Assembly: GCA_025765615.1 (NCBI GenBank)
Contig: JAIVFJ010000544.1
Span: 1-26,129, forward strand
Source: Zopfochytrium polystomum
Taxonomy: Eukaryota > Chytridiomycota > Chytridiomycetes > Chytridiales > Chytridiaceae
Reading direction: 5' to 3'
Length of the DNA stretch: 26,129 nt
This document shows, one piece after another, positions 1-9,820 of the stretch. Every line of letters starts with the position of its first letter. The first letter of the stretch is position 1. Under the pieces are notes generated by a model that worked only from the letters and a program-made list of their open reading frames with translations, did no database searches and was not told the DNA's origin. The position numbers and the translations under genes are program-made.

Positions 1-379
1 AACGCAAACGGGGTGGCCTTAACCCCAAATTGGACAGTATCACGCAGCGATTTAAGTTGATCGTTTTGTCACAAAAACCACCTCTTAGTCTGAGCGCAGT
101 TAATCACTCTGTCAATTGACGTACGTCGGCACTGATGTAGGCGACGACAATGGGACGCTCGTCGAAAGCGACCTCCACCAGCTGGCTGAACAGAGGTTGT
201 CCCCGTCGCCGAGCTTGTAGCCACGGTCCAACCCAGGACCTCTAACCCTTTGTCAATTAAGCCACTTGTGTACATCCGCGTGGGTCCACAGCGGTCCAAC
301 GCCGGCAATGACAGAGGGTTTGTTCTGGCCCTGTTTATTTCAGAGGTTTTACTTGTCGTACTGTGCTACTCGGTTAGTA
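1..379. other. Left edge, no firm gene; weak minus-strand open frame
   Basis: No protein family is recognisable. On the minus strand a frame stays open from about 363 down to a stop at 69. It could continue an upstream exon through a possible 51-nt intron (start GTATAT near 414, a perfect TACTAAC near 380, acceptor CACAG just before 363). A second minus frame between about 185 and 125 also reads like protein and meets a GTACGT donor-like site, so a gene leaving the window to the left is possible. Both readings rest on splice-like motifs alone. Confidence 0.2.
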
Positions 380-1335
380 CTATTGGGAGATTTGCGCCGT
401 TGCCCATATACCGGCTGTTTTCTCCATGCAATAGCATGTTGAACACCATTGGCGGCTCGTCCGTGATGTCATTTGCGCTTTTGACGGCTGCCACTTTCGG
501 ATGCAGCTGCAGCGTTGGCAGCGGCGCCATTTCTTGTTGATGGTGGCGGTGGCGGTGGCGGGGGCAGCCACCGGCAGTGATGGCTCGACCAATTTTCCAA
601 CAGACACAGGTGTCATGGGATGGCTGCGCCACGACGGGTTGTTGTGCTGCTTGCGTTTCAAGTAGCGTGAGCATTCTCGCAGCAAGACCCCAACCGCCGC
701 TCCTCTAGGTCCAGCCTCCTCTCCTCAAGAGCCAGCCAGCGATGCTCCACCGAGACCCACGGTCCGTCTCGCTCACATCGACTTGGTTGGTGGCAGAACC
801 GCGGTAAACTTGGGGGTGGGGTGACTGTTTTGAACCGCGCTGCGCCTGGGAGAGGCGGCGGCGGGTCTGTAGTAAAGAAAGGCGGGACGTTCATCCCGAC
901 CGAGGGACGACTCGCGCGGGAGGATGGAGAGATGAGCGGAGTGCGGAGGCGAGTCTGGGAGGTCCATAGCCGAGTCCAGGCTGGTGGGCGAGGAGGTCAA
1001 GGAGAGGGCCGAGGGCGAAGGCGGCGAGGGCCGCGGTTCCGGAGAGTGACGGATGTGCTGACCGGCTGCGCGGAGCCCATGGCAGACAGCCTTCCGTTTC
1101 TGGCTGTTCTTGGTGGCGGAGGGCGGAGATGTCGGCGCGGCACCTACGGGCGATGGAGAGGGCGATATAAGCCCCCATATTGGCTGCAGCCAGCCGCTGC
1201 TGCCGCCACCGCCACCGCCTGCCGAGGGACGGCGTGGCGACGGCCGGTTTGCCTGGGGCGGTCGGTAAACGGCGACGGCGGCGGCGGCGGGGCTGTCGCC
1301 GTTGTAGTTGTTGATGTCGTCGCGTGTCTTAGCCG
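380..1335 (-). CDS. Possible two-exon fragment, disordered Pro/Ser/Ala-rich protein of unknown function
   Basis: I do not recognise this protein. On the minus strand one frame is open from about 1335 to 777 and has the look of a real disordered region: Asn/Asp-rich at its start, then Pro-Ser-Ala stretches, a poly-Gly/Ser block and many Ser-Pro pairs. It contains no usable ATG at its 5' end, so an upstream exon is needed. A 72-nt intron (donor GTGAGC at 776, acceptor CCTAG ending at 705) joins it in frame to a second segment, 704-380, that begins with a basic helix-like stretch. That segment later has two C-x2-C-x-C clusters, which may be chance. Antisense frames in this GC-rich DNA are also long, so codon bias alone is not evidence. 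Exon ends are uncertain. Confidence 0.3.
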
Positions 1336-2185
1336 CTGTTCCTCATCCGCTTGTCTCCGCTTCTGTTGAGAGAAATTGACAAGGGCATGCTGTTGTGTAA
1401 ACAGTCTTCTCTGACTTAGTGAGTAGAAGGAGTGAATGAAGTGGAGATTTGTGTTTGTGGGTGGTCCTTCTCCCCACATTGGAGAAAGAAAAAAACTTTG
1501 CTACATATGACTAATTGATACATAATGATGATATGCACACTATAATAGTTGCTAGGCAAGCATGACTGGCACAGGGTAAAAACCTCCCCTGATAGAGGAG
1601 GAAAACTGTTAACACCACGTTTCCGTTCCACTTAATACTTGGAGTATTTGTCAACAGCACAAGCCAGCCCAGGTCTGCATTGGCGGTGGCTCACTCTCCC
1701 ATTGGGCATTGTGAGAACGATAACTGACAGTCACAATAGGTTTGGGTCTGTCTTGTGCCTCTTGCTGCTAACCAGTCAGTTCCAACTAACAGTAGCAAAA
1801 GCCGTCCCAATAATAAAGATGGGTTATCCACAAATACACTTTGATGACACCTTGGAAACTAAAGAACTGGGAATAATAATAGGGGTCCTAATCCTTGTGG
1901 TTTTGTTACAGGTATGCATGTTTTTTACAAAAAAAATCCCAAGACTTTATCACTGAGACCTCTGTGTAGTCTCACACTGGTACAGCGACTTGAGCTTGGC
2001 AAAGATCTCGGGGTGCGCGGGTGCGCGGATTGCAGCTTGCCGATCTCTTTCATGGACAAGATGGAGAGCGGGATGACGAAGGCAGAGCGCCGGTGGTAGT
2101 TGATCGTGTCGCGGCGGCAGAGTTAACATGTCAAAGGTTTCAAATGGGACGGAAACAATGTTCGGGCTCTGTAATTACAACAACT
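1336..2185. other. AT-richer intergenic stretch downstream of the kinase; one weak plus-strand ORF
   Basis: Composition drops from the GC-rich DNA on the left to AT-rich DNA between about 1380 and 1960. A plus-strand ORF (1639-1956) encodes two hydrophobic stretches, the second a convincing single membrane span near its C-terminus followed by basic residues. It has no homology I recognise, and possible splice sites (CTAACAG near 1792, TTACAG near 1911) interrupt it. I treat it as unproven. The rest, up to the kinase stop at 2186, is expected to hold the kinase 3' untranslated region. I saw no terminal inverted repeats or transposase-like frame. Confidence 0.35.
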
Positions 2186-4598
2186 CTACACCGAAAGACC
2201 CTCCACCAACTGGCTCAAACGCTTCGCCCCAAGAACCTCCCCTTCAGATGCATCTGCCAGCGCACCACCCTTCTCACGTATAGCAGCCACCACCGGTGCC
2301 TTCTTGCGCTGATACTTTGCGAGCGCCGCTTGAATCTCCCTCTCCATCTTCTCTTGGAGGTCCTCGAGAGCTTCCCGCAAACGCGGATCAACTGCCGCTA
2401 GCGCCGGTATCGCCTCCTGGCTCTTTCCATGAAAGAGGGGATCAATATTGCGTGCGCTGACGTCGTAAGAAGCCCCCTCCTCCACCTCCTCATCGCTCTG
2501 CGGAACGCGGTCCGCTTGCGCCGCTGAGTCACCCTCTTCCACGCCGCCGTCCTCGTCGCTGACGATCGAGAACTGGTCCTGTACACTGTCGCCGCCATCT
2601 GCGGATGCTGCCGCATCCACGGCGGCCTTTTTGGACTTTGCAATGGGGAACATGGAGCGGCGGATTGTGTCAGCTTCGGAAAAGGCAGAAGTGGAGGGCG
2701 GCCGGTGGGACCAGTAAGATGCGAGGCTCTCTTCGGTCTCGTTGTAGTCGTAGTCATCGACTTGGGGCTGAGGAGGCGGTGAGGGTGCTTTGCGCGGTGT
2801 AACTGAACTGGGACGTTCGGAAATGTCTAAATAACGAAGAAAAATCAGTACCATGCTTGCAAAAAACGAGACGATCGGGCAGACTCCCCTCACCGTTAAA
2901 GTCGCCTTTTGAGTCTGCCCCTGCCGCGAAATGGTAGTCCAAAATGGAAGACTCGCTTTCCGCGGCAGGACTCTCTAGAACCAAACTTTCCGGAGCTAGA
3001 CTTTCCGCAACCAGACTTTCCGCATCATCGCCGTCCGGCGTAAACGTCCGCCACTGTCCCGGCGAGCCTCCACCTGCGATCTCGCCGGCGCGTACCGTCC
3101 TCGTGCCGTAGTAAGGCGCAGGGGACCCTGTGCCGCCCCCTTCGCGAAACTCGGCGTACTTGCTCACCGGCTTTGCAGCGGGATTGGTGCTCCGACGTAC
3201 CTTCAGGGTTTGATCGTTGTCGTCGGACGCCAGCGACGAAACGTCCGCGTCTCTGTGGCCCTGCCGGCGGGAACTGATCGAGCGGATGGTTTTGTCGTTT
3301 GCGTCTTCGTTGTCGTTGTTGCCGTCTCTGAGGAACTCGTCGTCGTCGTCGTCGTCGTCGTCGGAAAAGTTGCCCAGCGCTTTCTCTTCGATGGCTTGCT
3401 CCACGATTTCGATGAGGGATTCGACGCCGGGGTTGCCCTTTATGAATGGGTCCTAGCGATGTCGGAGGTTGCTAAGAACCAAACCCACAATAAACTAAGA
3501 AACAAAAATGTTTTCTTCACCTCCAGCAGAACTTCCGCCGTCGGTCGCAGCTTCGGGTCCTTTGTCAGGCATCTCGCAACAAACTTTCGAAACTCGATGG
3601 TGTAGCGCTCCTCGTTTTCCAGCTTTGGGGGAGGTTTTGTCGGGATCATGAAGATGGCGCGCATGGGGTGGATGTTGTGGTAAGGTGGGCGACCGTCCGC
3701 CATTTCGATGCATGTGATGCCCAAAGACCAGATGTCGGCGGTGACCCCGTACCCAACTTCTTGAATGACTTCAGGGGCCTAGAAGTTTTCATCAATAATC
3801 AGTCCTGGTGAAATCACAATGTTCCCGCCAGAAGGGAGCCTTCACTTACCATCCAAAATGGTGTGCCGATGACTGTTTGCCGCTTTGAAGTTGCGTCCGT
3901 CAGCTGACCTGCGACACCAAAGTCTGCCAGCTTTGCTTCGCCCCCTGCGTTAAGCAATATATTGCTGGTAGAGACATCCAAGCGGGCAGTCAGACGTCAG
4001 CGAAAGAGACTGCTTTCCAAGTGACGCACCCAGCTTTGATGTCTCGGTGGATCTTTCGTTTCGAGTGTAGATAGCTGAGCCCCCGCAACACATGAAGACA
4101 GATCGTCGCGATCTGGCCTTCGGTCATGGTCACGTCACACAGATTCATGATATCTGAGACCGATCCAGCCTCGCAGAGCTCGATGATGATCTGGAGAGCC
4201 TACATCAGTCTGGCCAGGCTGTGCGATTGGGGGATCGTGGGGATGGGGAGATATTGCAGCTTGTTGCCTTACCCAAAGCTCGTTGTCCTTCAGATAGCTG
4301 CCGTAAAACTGAACGACATATTGCGAGTCGAAATCTGTCATGATGCTGATCTCTTTGATGCTCTCGTCCAAGTCGTTCTCGATGGGTATAATCTTGATTG
4401 CACAAATCGCTGAAGTTCGTTTGTGCCTGGCTTTGTGGACGGCGCCATAGGAGCTGGTGTGAACGAAAGTGGGCAGATTTAGTCATCCCGCTTGCAGCCA
4501 GAGTCAGTTGCTTACCCCTCGCCTAGCTTCTCGAGAATCTCGAATACGTGCAGCGGGTCGGCCTCCAGCTCCTCCTTTGACAGCGACAAGCGGCCCAT
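2186..4598 (-). CDS. hpo: Hippo/MST (STE20-family) Ser/Thr kinase with SARAH-like C-terminus
   Basis: Seven exons on the minus strand: 4598-4516, 4453-4273, 4190-4030, 3964-3850, 3778-3521, 3452-2894 and 2826-2186; all phases agree and give 665 aa ending in TAG. The kinase domain (about 19-270) has a G-loop GEGSYGAV (26-33), catalytic Lys48, alpha-C Glu62, HRD Asp138, DFG Asp156 and the MST-type activation segment TVIGTPFWMAPE. It is followed by the family hallmark HPMRAIFMIPT, so the enzyme should be active. Next come an Asp run (eight in a row) and a long acidic, disordered linker. Near the C-terminus (about 605-638) lies a charged helix matching the SARAH dimerisation helix of MST1/2 and Hippo, then a short tail. 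In the family, SARAH mediates homodimers and binding to Salvador or RASSF, and the kinase phosphorylates LATS/MOB1. The start ATG lies about 60 bases from the AATAAA of the upstream gene, so its promoter must be very compact. Confidence 0.93.
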
Positions 4599-4656
4599 TC
4601 CTCAGCAGCCGGCCCCAAATTAAGTGATTGATACCTATTTCCAAGCAAAAAACCAT

Positions 4657-4662
4657 TTTATT
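4657..4662 (-). terminator. Candidate polyadenylation signal AATAAA (minus strand)
   Basis: TTTATT on the plus strand reads AATAAA on the minus strand, about 100 nt after the last CBM21-like reading frame closes (4764) and about 60 nt before the kinase start. This placement fits the 3' end of the CBM21-like gene. It also means that gene cannot extend far enough to encode the missing second half of its domain before the kinase begins. Confidence 0.4.
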
Positions 4663-4763
4663 AATGACTGGTCAAACAAGAAACAAGAACTGCAGTCTTT
4701 GCCATGTCAATGTGGGCCGCCGCCCATGGTCGCTGCCACGGTCAGGCAAACGTTGCGGCGACT

Positions 4764-5473
4764 TCAGTGGGCGTCCGTCCTGAAGCGTACCAACACGTGC
4801 TTCTCGTACGCAAAGTTTCGGAGGAGGAGCGTGATGACCACAACCGGGGCGGCGGATGGAGAGGAAGTGGATAATGAAAAGCTAGGTTTTGAAGACGTGT
4901 GGGCCGTCGGGTATGGAGAGGCAAACGATGACAAGGGTTGTGCCGAGGACGGGCTATCTTCCACGCGGACCGCATCAACGGCGACGGCAGCGCCGAGGGA
5001 TATGTACACAGTGGACGACGGTGTGCGCCACACGATGCGGAACGGCTGCAGCGGCCGTGGAACAGCTGGCGCTTGTGGCCTTTCGGTTTTGACGACAACG
5101 TCATCGTCGTCATCGTAATCGTGCCGCCGGCTCCGCACATCGTCGTCCTCGGCTTCCTCTTCGTCGGAACAAACTCTGTCTCGGGCCAGCTACCGACTTC
5201 GGCGGGCATGTCCAGAGGCGAAAGGAGCACGACGCACTCGAGGCTGTTGCTGCTGAACGAGAGCGATTTCCCCGAGTCAGATCTGTGAAGGAGGTGCGGA
5301 GGATGGGTTTCGAGGTGGCTGCGCAGCTACTGCTGCTGCCTGAACCGCGGCGCTGGTGGTGCGGCATCAAAGCGGGATGCGTCGCCGTTGAGGGAAATTG
5401 AGGGGACGGCGTCGCGTCGCCTGACGGCGGTGACTGTGATTGGCGCCAGCGAAAGCCGCCGCAGCCTTCGCAT
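4764..5473 (-). CDS. PP1 glycogen-targeting subunit-like protein with partial CBM21; frame disrupted
   Basis: Exon 1 (5473-5331, ATG in the context GGAATGCG) joins exon 2 through a 48-nt GT-AG intron (5330-5283). Exon 2 begins SDSGKSLSF, and KSLSF resembles the RVxF motif by which regulatory subunits dock PP1. Near 5168 the frame must step by one base; the new frame opens with an acidic run (SDEEEAEDDD). About 90 residues later it gives RNFAYEKHVLVRFRTD, which matches the N(L/F)xFEKxVxVRxTxD core of CBM21, the glycogen-binding module of PPP1R3/GAC1-type proteins. The frame then ends at 4764. The following bases encode a CBM21-like continuation (PTEVAATF) only in another frame, and the rest of the domain is absent before the poly(A) signal. 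Either this is a decaying gene or the sequence has indels. In the family, such proteins bring PP1 to glycogen to activate glycogen synthase. Confidence 0.5.
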
Positions 5474-6011
5474 TCCAACGCCCTCGGGGAGCGATCATCG
5501 CGGGCAGGAATAGCGCACGTCCGCCAAAGACTCACACACACCCGAGAAGGGAGTCAAGGTTGAGCCGGGACTGAATGAGCTTCACGGCCCGATTTGATCT
5601 CTGTCGTCGCCGCGCGGCGTGGCGCGAACGGTGGCGCGGCGACGGCTGCGGCGGCTGTGAGTAGCGCTGTTGGGTCCGTTTGTTCTTGCATTGGCCCACT
5701 CTGTTGTTGCCGGCTGAGTCCGCAAGCGCTGTTAGTCAGTAAATACGCGCAAGCTGATGAATGCGTATCACTCGCTCCGCTGCAGTGGGCAGCAGAAATG
5801 TGAGCGGAGCAGCAAACATCTGGTGGATTTCGAGCCACAACAGAAGCATATCTCCCGAGCGGTTGTCAGCATGCTGGAGGTACGGACCGTGACGGTGTCA
5901 AGCAGCAGCCACGTCAGGACCGGTTGCATATGTTATCCTGCAGGGCTGTAGAACAAGAAGCAGAAGCAGAAGAGCCTCCTCGGCCTTGTCAAATTCGCGG
6001 ATCTGACTGAC
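5474..6011. promoter_or_regulatory. Divergent intergenic region between the CBM21-like gene and NAA25
   Basis: This 538-base gap separates the start of a minus-strand gene from the start of NAA25 on the plus strand, so it should carry both promoters and both 5' untranslated regions. It is GC-rich with CGG/GCC-type repeats around 5610-5660 and grows more A-rich toward NAA25. Short ORFs run on both strands without any recognisable domain. I see no TATA box at a convincing distance. Confidence 0.4.
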
Positions 6012-9000
6012 ATGGCAGCCACAGCACCCCCAATCTACGCGAAGGACAAGGACATCATCCCGATCATCGATGCAGTGGATTACGGCCGCTTTAAGAACGC
6101 TCTGACACTGACAACGAAGGCTCTGAAGAAGCAGCCAACTGCTCTCAACCTGCTGGTGCGATATTTTCCATAGTACATTCAGATCAGACGCCAACACATC
6201 TTAGGCCCTAAAAGCTTACTGCATGGATCGCCTTGGTTCCGAGAATGAAGCTATCGCGCTGTGCCAAACAGTCGCAGATGCAAAACCTGCGGACGATTTC
6301 ACACTTCAGCTTTTGGGAAATGTTTACAAGGCCCATTTCATGCGTTAGTCCCTCGCAAACGCGTCCCTCGCGCACGCGTCGCGTGATGTCTCTGACTCTC
6401 CCTTCAGACGACAGGGTTGTTGCGCTGTACGAACCCGTAGTGGCAAGCCAACCCAAAAACGAGGAGCTTGCCAACCATCTATTCATGGCACTCGTGCGCA
6501 CGCGTAATTTTAAATCAACGCAAACTGTAATCGTCGTCATTCTATTTTACAAGACTAATTTTGCTGCTCAGCTCGCGGCGAAGATGCAAAAACTGTTCAA
6601 AACCCCGAAGTACTACTTCTGGACTGTTACTTCTCTCTATCTTCAGGTAAGCTGCGCAAGCCGTTAATACAACTGACGCAAAAGCAAAGGCAGTAGCAGC
6701 AGCACCAGAACAGCGCAAACTCTTGCTATCTCTGGCAGAGAGAATGATGGATAAGGCAAAGGATGAAAAAAAGATAACGTCGTTTGAAGGTTTCACTTTG
6801 AATTCGTCGAAGTCGTTCTTAACGCAGAGATTCAGAGCTGCAACTTTATCTCACTATCTATGAGGCTCAGAACAAGTATATGGATGCTGCCAAGCTCTTG
6901 TCCAGCCCATTGGGGGAAGTGTGCAAAGTGGAATTAGATCGGCAAAAACTCTCTGTACGGTTTCTCAAACTGTCAGAGCAACACTTGACAGTGACTGATC
7001 TGAGTCGGGGCCTTCTTGAGCAAAAGTATTCTGATTGAGGAAATATGTGCCTGAGCTTATGTTTTGTTTAGTGGAGATGACTGGGATGCATGTAAAGATT
7101 ACTTGGACTGTCTACTGGGCTTAAAGGAAGTAGATGCTGTTATGTTTGATGAAGAGCTGTGAGTACTCAGATTTTTTGAAAATGACCTGATTTGCCTCTT
7201 CAGACCAAGATGCGTTCAACTCATTGAACAGCTACAGAAGGATTTTTCAAACAAGCGTGGTCCATTTTTGCTAGAACTTCAGTTTAAGAGTCGTATTGGA
7301 GACGGAAAGAGTAAGAAAATAAGTGTTTACCTGAAAGCTAGCTCCTTATTTTGGTCACCAGATCTCCAGCCAATCATTGAAAAGTACTTTTCCAAATTTG
7401 GCTCATTGGCCATCTGCTTTGAAGATCTCCTCCGATATCTGTGTTTGATTTCTGGAGGGAAGGTCCAGCCTTTCTTAAAATCTCTAGAAGGATTCATTGA
7501 AACTGGAGATGTGAGTATCCAGGATGCTCCATGCTCATCAATTAACACCGGCATAGCCTCTTGAGAGTCTAAAACGAAGAATTAACTTCTCAAAGATTAA
7601 GTACTATTTTGGCTTTGAATCAACCACCGACCTGGACAATTTTGTGTCTCAAATGATTGCAGCGTATACAAACTCAATCCCATTAAGTACTGGTTTCCTT
7701 CCTCGCTTGTAGCACTGACTTTTACCAGGTAAAGGGCTTGAGCCAACAGAGCGGCAGTATGGTGACGATTTTATACTCTTGGGAGCCTTGTTTCTTCTAT
7801 CAAAGTTTGCCAGAAGTCGTAAGTACTTCTCACAAGATTTTAATCAAACCTTATTGTCTGCAACGTAGGTGAGGTCAATATATTGTCAGAAGCAATATCT
7901 ATTTTGGAAGCAGGCCTTAAGCGAAGCAAGTACAATTTCCACATGAAGCTGCTACTACTGAAGATGTACCACACACTTGGTGCAAGCCACCGCATTGTGG
8001 ATCTGGCTGGTTCTTTAGATGTCAAGCACATACTACATGACACTATCTCGTGAGTAATCTGCGTGCGAGGACTTTTCCCTAATGAATGCCAAGCTACATT
8101 TTTGCTGATAAACTGGAGCACATTGCCCCATTTGATCTCTCTTTGAGCATATTTCTGAAAGGAATGACAATATACAGCAGCAATGAGAAGGAGGTTGAAA
8201 CTGCTAAATCCTGATTAAATCTGACATTCACCAGACACCTGAAATGCTGATTCAAGCCTTTAAGTTTGCAACATTTTCAAAGGTTTATCAGTTTTGACCC
8301 AGATCAGTTTAACACATTTTGTCAGATACCGGAGTTTTTGGAGTTCTATTCTTCCCTCAAGTTTTCACAGCAAAGGGCAACATTTGCAAGGCAGATTGCC
8401 CGCGTTGAGATACAGCGACGGTTTGATAACCCAAGCAGTCTGAAGGATTTCTTTTCTTCACTTGATGTGTCATTACTTCAATCTGATGGTATGGTTGGGA
8501 TTTTCCTTCCTTTCTGACCAAAGCAGACAAAGCGTTGAGCTCTCTTGTTGACAATCGAGATTCAACATTAAACATTTGCTGGAGTAAAGATGGAATCTCT
8601 GCTTTTGAGCTGATCAGTGGGAAGGAAAGCCGGGCTGAAAAGGTAAAGAGCTCAAGTGAGTTGCTTTCCTAACGATGCCACAGCAGGAATGGCTTGCTGT
8701 TTATGGTCATGTGATTCTTCTTCTTCGAGACATCATCGTCAATGAAGCGGCTGATAAATCACTTGAGGCTTCAGCAGTTACGTCTCAAACAGCTGTGAAG
8801 CAACCAAATAATGTTAGTGGAGGCTGTGAGACACTTTGTCACAGCTGACTTCTTAATATTGGTACGCAGAATACTCTTCTTTCCTGCGTTACCAAACTTC
8901 ATCAAGCTATGGGGACAATCAAGTCAGGTAGTGGTTTTGTTTGATGTTGTGCCATATCTTCTAACGCCTAAGTAAGGAGACTATGATGATCAGTCTGCAG

Positions 9001-9561
9001 ACATCATTTCTCTTTTGAAAGGTATCCAAGTGTCCTATGTACCAAGGTCTCAACTTGAACCAGATAATGGCACGCTTTCTGGCCACCCAGGCTCACTGTC
9101 AACTTCTATGGAGCAATGCTTTGGACGAGTTGAGGTCTGTTGAATTGGAAAAGTCTAGCCTTTACTAATTATTCTTGCAGCTTCTTGTTGTGGTCTCGAT
9201 GGCAATTTTCGCCATGCGTGCCTCGATGAATCGGAGTGATAAGCGTCAGCAAGGAATCACTAACCTGTCTGCCGCCATTGTCGCCGCTGGGAATGACCTG
9301 AAAAGCCAGATTTCAACAATATTTGCAGAGCTTCGGTCCACATCTCTGTCTCTCCCAAACAATTCACGAGCTAGGGAGCTGGTAAGAGGTGTTTTAGCGA
9401 TAGTCGCATGGACTGCCATCTTGACTGCGCGATCCAATCAGATTGACAATCAGTGGGAACAAGATTACCTCAAGAAGCTACGCTCCAGCTGGGAGGGGTG
9501 TGAAAGGCAGTTGTTATCTGTTCTGAAAACGCTTATCACTTTGCACTCAAAGAAAGAATGA
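6012..9561 (+). CDS. NAA25: NatB N-terminal acetyltransferase auxiliary subunit (NAA25/MDM20)
   Basis: Twenty-one exons give 867 aa: 6012-6155, 6205-6343, 6408-6526, 6572-6646, 6690-6789, 6836-7025, 7072-7158, 7204-7310, 7362-7510, 7557-7686, 7729-7818, 7869-8049, 8094-8193, 8235-8282, 8326-8488, 8527-8642, 8684-8812, 8870-8927, 8977-9134, 9181-9381 and 9442-9561. All phases match and the stop is TGA. Diagnostic stretches are KTPKYYFWTVTSLYLQ (exon 4), the DDW motif of exon 7, KFGSLAICFEDL (exon 9), MKLLLLKMYHTLGA followed by LDVKHILHDT (exon 12) and KIPEFLEF across the exon 14/15 junction. NAA25 is a TPR-like helical scaffold that holds the catalytic subunit NAA20 at the ribosome. NatB acetylates nascent chains starting Met-Asp, Met-Glu, Met-Asn or Met-Gln; actin and tropomyosin are classic substrates. 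The start has a good context (GACATGG). Human NAA25 is about 970 aa, so this copy is compact. Confidence 0.93.
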
Positions 9562-9820
9562 TTATGGGAATGCCAAAGAAGAATATGACTTTTCTTCGAG
9601 AAAAAGCCCTTGCGGTGCTCTTTCGAATGATGCGGGAGTGAGCCCAGTGTTACGTGAAGAGACTTTGATGTACAATCGTTTGACAAAGTCTCCATCGATA
9701 AAAAAAAAAAAAAAACAAGAAAAAAGAATTGTACTTGGGTTTTGCCCCAGCAACTCGATGCTAAATTCACTTTCTTCAGCTGCCAACATTACACCCCCGT
9801 TGTTTTCTCGGGATCCTATC
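9562..9820. other. Convergent 3' ends of NAA25 and TELO2, with A-rich tract
   Basis: The two genes face each other and leave only 259 bases between their stop codons. The gap contains a run of 15 A around 9700-9715 followed by a second A-rich block. On the plus strand this could belong to the NAA25 3' untranslated region. No good AATAAA is present (nearest GATAAAA). Short ORFs on both strands show no homology. The two 3' untranslated regions probably overlap or nearly touch. Confidence 0.5.

Noticed and set aside
705..776. Minus-strand helix-like peptide LALEERRLDLEERRL
   Set aside because: It falls inside a well-formed 72-nt GT-AG intron whose removal joins the flanking frames. Using it as exon would require at least one extra indel.
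821..1369. Plus-strand 182-codon Gly/Arg-rich ORF
   Set aside because: It lies opposite a minus-strand frame with more protein-like composition. Its Gly/Arg/Ala content is what GC-rich repeats give by chance, and it has no domain.
4624..5118. Plus-strand 164-codon ORF
   Set aside because: It is antisense to the CBM21-like coding segment and composed of low-complexity residues.
9700..9727. Poly(A) tract as sign of a retroposed gene copy
   Set aside because: NAA25 has 20 introns, so it is not retroposed. No target-site duplication was seen around the tract.
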